This document shows, piece by piece, positions 10,363 to 19,827 of a stretch of DNA of 64,000 nucleotides. Position 1 is the first letter of the stretch. Each line of letters starts with the position of its first letter. A model generated the notes under the pieces. It was not told the DNA's origin, ran no database searches, and saw only the letters and a program-made list of their open reading frames with translations. Where the stretch lies: assembly GCA_964019425.1 (NCBI GenBank), contig OZ025800.1, forward strand, positions 124,001 to 188,000, read 5' to 3'. A program made the translations under genes and the position numbers. This stretch comes from Flectonema sp. DT1601 (taxonomy: Eukaryota; Euglenozoa; Diplonemea; Diplonemida; Diplonemidae).

Positions 10363-10707
10363 TTATCCCTTTCCTTTACATGATACATCAGTCAGATCAA
10401 TGAGGCCAGCCAAATTGATTTCTGGTTGAGATACAATTGGTGGTGCCCCTGATGGGCCAGTAATGTTTTTCGCGTGAGCCTTTCCTATTTTGTCGACAAC
10501 TACTTCGAATTCAACAATTGTTCCCTCTGCTAGACTACGATTTCTAGAACTACCTCCCTGCGGTACGATATCATTTGTGTGAACTAATATAGTTGAATGA
10601 GTCCATAATCCAGGTGTTGACATCGCCGTCATGATTGGCGATACAACACCAGTACCTCTTTTAGGAAACCATTTTAATACGCGACCACAGTCACGGAATT
10701 TTGGCAT
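10363..10707 (-). CDS. Cold-shock-domain protein 1
   Basis: A 114-residue protein with a single cold-shock (OB-fold) domain at about 4-85: GRVLKWFPKRGTGVVSP at the start, an ILVHTNDI strand, and a closing VEFEVVVDKIGKAHAKNITGP. The ending resembles cold-shock proteins such as trypanosome RBP16. Such proteins bind single-stranded RNA or DNA and tune mRNA stability or editing. The first RNA-binding motif, usually KGFGFI, is changed to RGTGVV, losing its aromatic residues, and there is a longer loop after it. The frame could begin at 10773, but the ATG at 10707 is preferred because it lies 20 nt after TTTTCATTTTCACAG, an acceptor-like site. The stop is 269 bp from the cyclase start. Confidence 0.8.
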   Translation of the reverse strand: MPKFRDCGRVLKWFPKRGTGVVSPIMTAMSTPGLWTHSTILVHTNDIVPQGGSSRNRSLAEGTIVEFEVVVDKIGKAHAKNITGPSGAPPIVSQPEINLAGLIDLTDVSCKGKG

Positions 10708-10914
10708 GTTTCGTTTTTTTTCTTCCCCTGTGAAAATGAAAACAATATCGGACTTAAAGATGTGACTTGACACGTTCGGTGGTTGGCATTTGATCTTCTG
10801 AAGTTGGTACCTGAAAAAAGAATAATTATTAAAGAAAGCAGCAGGCCGACGTCACTCTACTGAATAGGTGAGAAAGATGGTAATCTCTCGCAGTGTATAA
10901 TAAAACGACTGACA

Positions 10915-11811
10915 TCAAAACAGAGACTCATTTTGGTGTGGCGCAGGCAGCGCTCGACGCCCCGCTCTCGGCGGGACTGAAGCGAGTTCTTTGGCAACTT
11001 CAGATGGCAGGCAGTAGCCATCAAATGAAGCTAGCTGTTCCTTTACTCCCCAAGACTGCCGCTCAGGAGGCTGACCATTATATTTAAGCCGCTCCTTCCT
11101 CCGCGTTGACATTTCCATCTTTTGCTGCTGTCGGAGAGTTGAATCGGGGCTCGTATTCTCTCTTTCTATTACATGTCGAGGTTTGATATGAGGCTTCGTG
11201 GGAGTATAGTCGATCCAAGTTCCTGTTATTGGAGGTCCTCCAGTAATTGCATTACAACATCCTTTCATACTGTTTTAGTAATGGTGTTGTTGAAGAAAGG
11301 GTTTCAAATATGATAGTCACATTACATTACATCACATCACACTACATACCCTCCATTAGCAAGACATTCCTTACGAACTGTGGCGTTTACTTCTCTTCTC
11401 ATTAGTGTTTCTTCATCTGCTGGTGGTGGTTCTTTGTTTCCAACACGTCGTCGTGAGAACCCTGCGTGTGTTTGTTGAATTGTTTTATTATTATTAGTGG
11501 ATGTGATGATTTTACAAACCTTTCAGGAATCGTGTTTCCGTCATTCCAGACTTCTCTTGATTTCCTCTACAGGGTATGTCATTACGAAGTAGTTTATCTG
11601 TTTCACACGGAACAGGATAAGTTTTCTTACCCAAGGGATCCCTTGCAATCTCTGACTCTTTCGGCTTCAGCAATCTTTTATGCCCCCAACCAGTTCCTAC
11701 AAATGTCGGGTCAAATCCACTGCTTAAGTCTGTCGGAGGATGAAGTCTGCTGGCAACAGGGAACTCTGACAAGTTCCCCATCTTGTGCTTCAAGGCGACA
11801 GATGCCGCCAT
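10915..11811 (-). CDS. Unknown 252-residue protein, three exons
   Basis: Modelled as exons 11520-11811, 11350-11461 and 10915-11269, joined over introns of 58 and 80 bp. Donors are G|GTTTGT and GG|GTATGT, acceptors CGCAG and AAACAG; phases 1 and 2 close and no stop arises. The ATG is 8 nt after a CTCGACAG site. I do not recognise the family. The protein has no signal peptide or membrane segment. It is rich in Pro, Arg, Lys and Gly, with a central Cys-Cys in the stretch NGGMKGCCNAITG at about residues 133-145. The style (basic, proline-containing, no globular repeats) would suit a cytoskeletal or axonemal accessory protein, but nothing in the sequence proves it. The splice model is supported by phase and by consensus only. 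Confidence 0.6.
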
Positions 11812-12103
11812 GCTGACAGCTGTCGAGAATATTTATATTAAAAAACTAGGGGGAAAAAAAGAGAGGAAAAAAAAGGAAGCCTCAATTATAAAATAAATAA
11901 TAAACGATTTTACAGTATCAATCCTGTCCATTACATTACCCTATTAGATGGGGATAAAGAAGTTCAGCATCAGTAAACTTGGTATTCAGATTGGAACGTA
12001 TCGTATTGGATCGTCAACGATGTTAGAAAGTATTGATACGAAGTATTTATATAAAATTATATTCCTGTCGAGTAGGTTAATGACATTCAAGACGTCAGAC
12101 GAG

Positions 12104-13279
12104 TTAGGTCTCTCTATTCTCTGCCATCAAACTACGCAAATCAGAATAAGATGAAGCTGCGGGTGGTAGACTTCTCTGGTCCTCAGCAACACAACATGCA
12201 ACTGGCCCAACATCTAACCAAAGTGATTGCAACTCTCTACTCATAGGAACTGATATATCACCTGTTCTACTCGCCCACAAGATAGGATGAGGAATAGAAG
12301 ACGTAGCCTCCGGGATGGGTTGTAATTCCTTCAGAAATGAATCGAGGCAATAAATCGTATCCAGAGTACCAACAATGTTTGCGGTTTCAAGCGGCTTCAC
12401 CTCTTCCGGGTCAACTGGGTATCGGAGTTTGGTAAAGACTCTGCTTTTAATTCTATTCCTTTGACTATCAACATAATTACCTCCCCACAACCATTGCGGC
12501 ATCGGTGAAGGAAGAGTAAGGAGGCAGGAGCTATGAAATTCTTCAACGTAGCTTCGCTCTTCTGAAGTAACGTCTTTGTCGACAGTCCAACTGTTGATTG
12601 ATATTATTATTTATGAACACTAAATATAAATACAGAAGTCGTATAAATCAAATAACAAAAGTCATACCGACGATGCTCTTCTACTATAGAACGAGGATCC
12701 CATCCCTGCAACATTCGTAGGGCGATAACAACAGTACCAGAGACATGTCCACCATCAAGACAGTGAATGTAAGCAGGTTGATTATTCGGATCAATCACCA
12801 TCTCTAACACCTGAGTTATGACAGGCATCAGTAGTACTGGTGTTCCTTTAAACTTTTCACTCAAAATAAAATTTAATTTAATTCCTTCACACGCACAGAA
12901 ATCACGAAGGTCTTGACTTGGCTCTTCAGGTATGAGACTCACGATAGTACGCAGCTTTAATCTGTTGGTGTTTTAATTATTATTATTTTGAACTCCAAGT
13001 ACAATAGCTTAATAGTATACCTTTTCATAAATCTATAATTAAACAGTACCGGATAGGCACCTCGAAATACACCTGCTTCCACAACATGGAATCGAAGAGG
13101 TGGTATCTGTGTTGTTATTTTAATAGAACAAACACGCAGAGGGGGATGCTATTACAGAAGGTAAGACATACCGCAACAGGAAGGGGTCCTCCAAAAGAAG
13201 CCTTTCTTGCTCCTGTTGCGACAGAAGCTGCTGCTGCTAACACACATAAGGCTGATGTTGAGAGCACATCAGCAGACAT
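12104..13279 (-). CDS. PFA-DSP / OCA-type phosphatase-like protein, catalytically dead
   Basis: Four exons, 13172-13279, 13021-13106, 12668-12961 and 12104-12590, with introns of 65, 59 and 77 bp; phases 0, 2 and 2 close to give 324 residues. Residues about 36-160 match the plant-and-fungi atypical dual-specificity phosphatase fold (SIW14/OCA group): FHVVEAGVFRGAYPVLFNYRFMKRL, then TIVSLIPEEPSQDLRDFC, and the loop IHCLDGGHVSG. The HC(X)5R catalytic loop keeps Cys132 but has Val138 where the arginine should be, as in the inactive yeast OCA4/OCA6-like members (from memory of that family). It is therefore likely a scaffold or inositol-pyrophosphate sensor, not an enzyme. The N-terminal 35 residues are Ala-rich. 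The C-terminal 160 residues are unfamiliar. Start ATG is 6 nt after TTTTCACAG. Confidence 0.82.
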
Positions 13280-14913
13280 CCCCTCCTGTGAAAATAATTA
13301 GTTGATCAGAGTGTGTTTAATCAGTGAGGTAAGTTGGTATTAATAATCAGTCGATCAAAAAATCTTTCTTCGGACCATTCCCATTACCCAGCGCTCTTTA
13401 GCGAGGGAAATAAGGCGCGGTGTCAGGCCTGTCCTATTCATCGCGTTTGCCCCTCCTTCTTCGGTAGCCAGTATTGTTTAAAACAACACATGCAACACGA
13501 AATCCGTAACAAAAACAAAAGGAACTTCAAAAGAGACGGTCAGTTTTAGGTCTCAGCAGCTCCGAATCGAGAACGTGGAGAGCTTCGAGTGATATTATTT
13601 CTATCGCTGGGGAAACAAATATACTTTAAAAATAAAACACACTTATCCAATTCACATAAACACTAAGCGGAAGGGGTACAACAGGTTTTATTTATGAAAA
13701 AATCGTATTTTCTTCTTTCTCAATATTTTTTAGTTCTTTCTTTAAACAGATTTAATAAAGTAAAAGACTGGTCACCTAAAGAAGAAGAAGTCTTGACAAT
13801 TGTCGAACGGGGGTACCTACTAAAGATCATCAAATATATTTGTGATTCTTTTCTCTAAGAAAGGGATGCAACGTCAGGTTGTATTATTTTTTTCCCACCT
13901 GTTGTCCGATAACAGGAGTCGCTTTATTTCATAATGTATATTGAGAATCATGTCTACCATTCCTGATATAAACTGGGGAGCGATTGTGGTGAAGGGAACT
14001 ACATTCATTCGAGTTTTCGTTTTTTGGGAGTTTTTTTTTTTTTTTTTTTTTTCTTCTTTCTATTTTTTTTTTTTTTAAATTTTTTTAATTCCCATCCAAA
14101 ACAACTTCAAAAAACAATATCAACATAAAAAATAAGAAAAAACAATTCTTTTTTTAAAAAATTGAAATCCCATTTGTTGATTTGAAGAAGACAACGCAAG
14201 CCAAGGAATTCAGCAGAATAAAAAGAGGTTGAACAAGCAATTGTAAACACCGGAAATAAGGTCATTTGCTATCCCCTCTAATACGGAAATGAGTTGGGGA
14301 GGGGTGGTAATTAACCCATCCCGTAGCGAAGAGTGAGTAGTTCTAACTTTCCTGATTAAGAAAAACTAGCTAACCTTATAATAACGCAAGGCTCGTACGA
14401 TATTCTTTTCTTCCAAAGGAAAAAAAAAAAAAAATACAAAATAAAGCACGGGAGGGTTGAAAATAATAAGCAGGGGTTGTATTCCTTTTTTTTTTTGATA
14501 TAGATTATAACAATAGCTAATAAACAGGAGTAAAAGGTTTAGGGAAAGAAGAGACACCCTTCTAAACATTTAAGTTGTGTGGGCCTTAAGCTACAAGCAG
14601 AAAAAATAAAACAAAAACGACGACGACGACGACGACGACTACTAGATAATGTACAATACAGGACAAGGGAAGGGGACGAAACTAAATACTAATCCTGTCA
14701 CACATACAGGGAAATTAGATGATTTTATTATTTTTTTTTTTTAATGTTTTTGCAATATTTCTTTTGTTCAATAATCACACAAACAAACAAACAACATAGA
14801 GGTTGACTTTTTGTTTTCTCTCATAAAAAGCGTTCGCTGGCATGCAGCTGTGAAAAGGAACAACCGTCCCAATGATGATCTGAAGAATAATAAACCATTC
14901 ATCAGTAATTTGC
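13280..14913. other. Long gap on the 3' side of the kinesin gene
   Basis: About 1.63 kb. It contains a less AT-rich island at about 13380-13490, long T runs near 14033-14085, and a short CGA microsatellite at about 14618-14639. Plus-strand frames at 13086-13301 and 13334-13549 lack support. Mostly 3' UTR and spacer by position. Confidence 0.45.
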
Positions 14914-17805
14914 TTACTTTCTCCTCGAATTTGCCGGACTCTTCCCTCTGCGAGCAGCTAGTCTCCTACTTGGAGAAGTATAGATATCAGAAGGTTTGGT
15001 CCCATCTTTTAAAGGAAAAAAACTGTCGTCCTCACCAATTTGAGGAGTCGGATCCATTTTAAAATCATTGTTGCTGCGGAGTAAAGACAGGAGCTTTGAC
15101 TTTGCTGGAGCATAAGAAGTGTATTCTTTTGAGAAGGACTTCAATAAGTCAAGAAGTTCTAAATAGTCTCGAGATCCACTTGGAGAAACCTGAGCAACCG
15201 CAGCTGACACGCGGTTTGCAAGAGTTGAGTACTTCGCTTCCCTAACTTCTACGTCCTTTAAGAAGGTGTGCATTTCATCATTGAGTGCGATTTTCGTTTC
15301 AAGTCTCATTTTCCATTCTGCATTGCTGGAGTCAAATCGTGACTCGAGTGCAGCTCTCTCCTTCTTCATTTGATGTTCCTTTGTTTTCTTCTCACGATCG
15401 ATTTCTTGAGCATTCTGCTGTTGGAGTTGATAAATTGCTTCTTCCATCTCATTGCGTTGCTTTGAGTACTTCACCTCTGCAACACCTCTGATGGTTTCCA
15501 TTTCATTCATTAAGTCAGCCTCTCTGCGATGGTATTTTGTTCTCCATTCGTCTCCTGCTTTTGAAATTTCCACCTCGAGTGCGTTCTTAACTCTGTGTAA
15601 GTCATCTTTTAATCCATTGTTTGCTCTTTCCAATTCCTCGATCATGATCTCAGCTCCTGCTTTCTCTGCTTGTATTGCAGCAACTCTCCTCTCATTTTCT
15701 ACTTGTAGGTCCATCACTCGAGTGTTTCCGTCTTGGATTTCAGTATTTAATTCCTTCTCACGTTGTCTTGTTTCCTGAACGAATTGTTCGTACTCAGCCG
15801 CAGATGCTTTAATGACGGCGCCAAGGGACTGCTGATGGTTAGCAATAAGACGAGTTCGCTCCTCCTCATATTCGTCCTTCTTCTTTGAAGCTGACTGTGA
15901 TTGAGAGACACGTGTGTGACGTTCCCTTTCAAGATTTGATTCCATCTCTTCGAGGTTCTTCTTAAGAGCTCCTCCAGAAGCTGTTGCTCTGGCGACATCA
16001 ATCTTCAAGTCGGTAGACTCTTGCTGGAGTAATTGCATTGCAGTCTTCTTATCATGAAGTGTTGACTGTAAGTCTGATATTGTGTTCTTAGCCCTCGATA
16101 ACTCACTGGTAATCTGTTCTACATCTTTCCTTAAAGTAACATTGTCAGCACGTAGAGCTGCCTGAACACGCTTGTTAACACACAACTGAAACGCATGATG
16201 GAATGATGATTTCATTCGAAATTCTTTCTCAGTCTCGAGATCATGAGCCAGACGTTCTGCCTGATGTTCTTTTTTAATGAGATCGTCTTGAAGTTGTGTC
16301 ATCGTGTTTTCATTTTGAACTAACTTTGAACGAAGAGAAGTATGCTCTGCGCTGTCTGGTGTGGCCTCTGCCATTTGCTGTTGCAGAGCAAGCATTTCAA
16401 GTTGAAGCTGTTGGATCTTACGAGCTTCAGTATCCTCATTAACGTGTACGATGTTTATAATCTCTCTTGCTTTAGAACCATAACGGAGAGTATTAACAGT
16501 TTCCTCAGCATTGTCAGGATGAGGTGATACATTACAACACATAACAGTCTTTGAATTACCTCCAAGAGAGTCTGACAATAACCAAGTGAGAGTAGCATCA
16601 CGAAATGGAATTGGTTTCTTATTTTTTGGGTTCTTACTGCATTCAACCAAAGCATCGATAACCATCTTTAAAGTTGTTAGAGACTGGTTAATGGATGCTG
16701 CCTCAACAAGTTGTTGTCCTGAAGACTGACTTTTCTTAACTCTTTCTGAACCAGCTAAATCTACTAAACTGATTGAAGCAACCTTTTCATTGATTACAGG
16801 TTTTTCAAACTTTGTTTTTGGAATAGATTTCGTTGTGTGTGTAAAAGATATTCTAAATATAGCATGAGATCTAGATGATCTCTGGTTCATCTTAGTTGAG
16901 GCTACTGAACGTTCACTATTTCCTAACTCAATAAGATTCATACATTCTTCCATACTGGTACAAACTCTTGATGTTAAGTATTGTACGTATGGTCCTGTGA
17001 TAGGATGCTGTCTTACTTTGAGGTTAGATGCGTCAGGAGCATGTCCATGATTTTGTTCTCTTATTGCTTCAATTTCTTGAGGTGTATTTAGATGCCATAA
17101 CAGATCCTTAACGTGTTCGTTATAAATTTCCATGAAACGAACTTCAACACGGCTGCTAAGTTCAAAGTGTTTGGCTTCTTCAGAGTCTCTCTTCTCACCA
17201 ATTACGTCAAATAGACCAGTACAGATTCTTGGAATAATACCTGGATCTTCACCATTATCTCCTCCCATCATTGTGTGAGTCTTTCCTGATCCAGTTTGTC
17301 CATATGCGAAGATACAGTTATTATATCCCGACCAAGTATTCTCAAGGACGTCAATTCCAATCTCCTCAAAGACGTCTTTTTGTGTGTAAATCTTTCCTTC
17401 ACCTTCTTGTTGATCTTGTGGAATAGACCAGATAGCGCTGTCGTATTGAAATCGTTCCTTTTCAACCCATTCACGTTCATAGTCGAGAACCTTTACCATA
17501 CCCGGAGTATTTGGTGGCATCTCAACAATAGAACGAAGATATTCTGCTCTTCCTTCCTGAATAGCAATCTCATGAAGGTGTAATTCACGAGGTACAAAAG
17601 GTCTCACTCTTACAACAACTTTCACACCTGAAACCTCTCCAGATACTGTTGTTGGTCTTCTCTTTGTTGGGCTACTCGCTCCTGCTGAACTTCTTCTATC
17701 ACTACTTTGATCCGATCTCAATTTTGGAGAAATCGGAGAATGTGGACTGACAGGCCTCCCCAGCGAAGGCGGCTCATGTGATACTCGTCGCATACCTGAG
17801 CTCAT
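14914..17805 (-). CDS. Kinesin-3-like motor protein
   Basis: A 963-residue, intron-free plus-end-type kinesin. The motor domain spans about 58-452, after a Ser/Pro-rich head. P-loop GQTGSGKT is at 169-176, switch I NQRSSRSH at 307-314, switch II DLAGSER at 349-355, and the neck begins with VNED at 455-458, the pattern of the kinesin-3 (KIF1/UNC-104) group. All nucleotide-binding residues are intact, so it should walk on microtubules. A long coiled coil follows (about 460-870). I see no FHA or PH domain, unlike classical kinesin-3, and the tail ends in basic Arg/Ser/Lys residues. An insertion of about 20 residues lies between the switch regions' flanking strands (about 240-262). ATG is 17 nt after TTATTTTCCTAACAG. 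Confidence 0.9.
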   Translation of the reverse strand: MSSGMRRVSHEPPSLGRPVSPHSPISPKLRSDQSSDRRSSAGASSPTKRRPTTVSGEVSGVKVVVRVRPFVPRELHLHEIAIQEGRAEYLRSIVEMPPNTPGMVKVLDYEREWVEKERFQYDSAIWSIPQDQQEGEGKIYTQKDVFEEIGIDVLENTWSGYNNCIFAYGQTGSGKTHTMMGGDNGEDPGIIPRICTGLFDVIGEKRDSEEAKHFELSSRVEVRFMEIYNEHVKDLLWHLNTPQEIEAIREQNHGHAPDASNLKVRQHPITGPYVQYLTSRVCTSMEECMNLIELGNSERSVASTKMNQRSSRSHAIFRISFTHTTKSIPKTKFEKPVINEKVASISLVDLAGSERVKKSQSSGQQLVEAASINQSLTTLKMVIDALVECSKNPKNKKPIPFRDATLTWLLSDSLGGNSKTVMCCNVSPHPDNAEETVNTLRYGSKAREIINIVHVNEDTEARKIQQLQLEMLALQQQMAEATPDSAEHTSLRSKLVQNENTMTQLQDDLIKKEHQAERLAHDLETEKEFRMKSSFHHAFQLCVNKRVQAALRADNVTLRKDVEQITSELSRAKNTISDLQSTLHDKKTAMQLLQQESTDLKIDVARATASGGALKKNLEEMESNLERERHTRVSQSQSASKKKDEYEEERTRLIANHQQSLGAVIKASAAEYEQFVQETRQREKELNTEIQDGNTRVMDLQVENERRVAAIQAEKAGAEIMIEELERANNGLKDDLHRVKNALEVEISKAGDEWRTKYHRREADLMNEMETIRGVAEVKYSKQRNEMEEAIYQLQQQNAQEIDREKKTKEHQMKKERAALESRFDSSNAEWKMRLETKIALNDEMHTFLKDVEVREAKYSTLANRVSAAVAQVSPSGSRDYLELLDLLKSFSKEYTSYAPAKSKLLSLLRSNNDFKMDPTPQIGEDDSFFPLKDGTKPSDIYTSPSRRLAARRGKSPANSRRK

Positions 17806-18012
17806 CTTTGAGAAATTACTGCCTGTTAGGAAAATAAATTTTTTTCATCAACATAATTTTATAAAAAAAAAAAAAAACATCAAAAACAAATTTCACAAAT
17901 ACAACAAAACCAAACATATTCTACTCTACTTGTTGCTGTCTCACGGTTCAGTACCATATGGCCCGCTTACGTTGGTTGCAAACGCTCTGTGTGAAGATTA
18001 ATATGTAATTAA

Positions 18013-18252
18013 TTAATGATAGAAGTCTATTATAGTAAAGTTACATGTGAGCAACGCATACTTCTTATCAACATCATGGACTACATTGAATTCCACCTGC
18101 CTACCAACAGTCAAGTTCGATCCGCTTACAAGAGAAGCTCTCGGGGTAAATATACATTCACCCCCATACTTTATATACCCAAAGCCTTCTCTATAATTCC
18201 ACTCCGTCACTATTCCTTTTTTTCTTGTAAGTCGACGTAGTATTGGTTTCAT
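18013..18252 (-). CDS. Cold-shock-domain protein 2, small
   Basis: A 79-residue protein that is almost only a cold-shock domain: KGIVTEWNYREGFGYIKYGG, then CIFTPRASL, and GRQVEFNVVHDVDKKYALL. The first RNA-binding motif is near consensus (EGFGYI), better kept than in the protein at 10363-10707. The second motif (usually VFVHxS) reads IFTPRAS. Likely a single-strand RNA or DNA binding protein. It lies 207 bp upstream of the kinesin ATG in transcript order. The ATG is 11 nt after an A-run ending in AAAG, an acceptor of the A-rich kind. No signal peptide. Confidence 0.7.
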   Translation of the reverse strand: MKPILRRLTRKKGIVTEWNYREGFGYIKYGGECIFTPRASLVSGSNLTVGRQVEFNVVHDVDKKYALLTCNFTIIDFYH

Positions 18253-19827
18253 TTTGTTTCCAACTTTTTTTTTTTTTGTTATTGTTCAAAGAAATTTGGT
18301 TAACATCATTAGTACCAACACAGAAATAAAACTTCTCTATAAGTTATTTGTTTTCAATTGGTGTTAACCTAGAAGCTTTTCCTTTCTTTGACATTCTTTA
18401 CTCGTATCTAGTTTTTTATTTGCGGGTTTAGCTGATTGAAATAAAAATCATAATTTGTTTAGAATATGAGTTCATAAAAAGATTCATCATCCTGGTTGAA
18501 ATAAAGAAATGATTACATTACCACACAACTTGAGAACATTATAACTGACAGGGAATAGTAATCACAAGAAAAGTATTTTGGAGAAGATAGAATAGAAATA
18601 TAGGAGAGCAAAAAAAAAAGAAGAGGGGTGGAAAAAAAAAAAAAAAAAAAGAGAGAAAAAAAAAAGTTTGTTTTTTTTCCCCCCACCTCCTTCATCCTCC
18701 TCTTTTTTTTTTTTTGTTCTTTTTTTTTTTTTTTTTTTGTTATGGCACTATATTTGTAACCTTTTGGGAGGGATGAACAAAAATAAATTAAACGAAACCA
18801 TCACTTCTGCTTTCCAAAAATGCTGAATCAATTAAAGGTAACGGTTGTTGCCCTCAACTTTGGTAAATGCACCACTTAATAAATGACAGAATCATGTACT
18901 GTGTTAAATACTTCAAACAAAAAAAAAAACAAAAAAAAAAAAGCCAAAATAGTGGCTTATTAAGTACTACCTCACTGCCTGTAGTACGTGTCAACAATAA
19001 GAACCAACAATAAATAAATAAAAATAGAGAAAAGCACCGTTTTTCTCTATCCTTCTGTTACTTAGGAATGGGAAAAAAGGTAAAAGGAGATCAAAAAAAA
19101 AAAAAAAAAAAAACATGTGTAAAATAAACCACTACAGAAGTAGTAGAGCAATAGTAAAGCAACCTTTCACATGATCTCACGTCTACCATAGAACTAATTA
19201 TGTTACGTTAACTTGTGTCGTTTATAGTGAAATGCAGCTGAAGTGAACAGTTGCACAACTACTATGTTTTAACAAATATAGTTTCCGATTACATCAAGAA
19301 AAGAAAGAGAGGGGAAAAAAACCAAAACTGCTACTTGAATAAGGTCGCGTGGTTCCTTTTTTATTTTATTTTTGCTACTATTTTTTTTTTAAATTTTTTT
19401 TTTTGGAAGACACACAAAAAAGAAGCTTTGTTCACAACGATTTTCAAGACAAACCGCCACCAGAACTGCTCTTATGGGGAATACTCGACCAGCACCTTGT
19501 AAAAGGAGATCAAATCATTCATTACACGACTTCCAGCACTCGCAGTGCTTAAAACTTCTATTGTTCAACACCTTCGTTGATGAAAAGTGTTTCCAAAATA
19601 TTCAAAACCCGAATTCTATTATTCAGTTTGAATGCCTGCCTTTAACGGACGATAACTATTCCGTCTATGACTGCCAATGAACGAGGTTACTTTGTCTTCA
19701 AAAGACTGAACTTATTCTCTGATCAGATTGAGCAATGGGTACTTTGTCTTCAAAAGACTGAACTTATTCTCTGATCAGATTGAGCAATGGGTACTTTGTC
19801 AACTCAACTCAGTATGTGAAGGAAAAG
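18253..19827. other. Long AT-rich gap on the 3' side of the K+ channel gene
   Basis: About 1.57 kb, full of A and T homopolymers (around 18610-18740, 18920-18945 and 19090-19110). It holds the 52-bp direct repeat near 19688-19800 and no convincing coding sequence. Confidence 0.5.
19688..19800. repeat. 52-bp direct repeat, two copies plus 9 bp
   Basis: Two head-to-tail copies of a 52-bp unit at 19688-19739 and 19740-19791, followed by the first 9 bases of a third. The copies look identical, so the duplication is recent. It lies just past the K+ channel stop, in the probable 3' UTR. Confidence 0.9.

Noticed and set aside
13086-13301. Plus-strand frame over the OCA-like first exons
   Set aside because: The minus strand there carries two exons with consistent splice phases and a recognisable protein.
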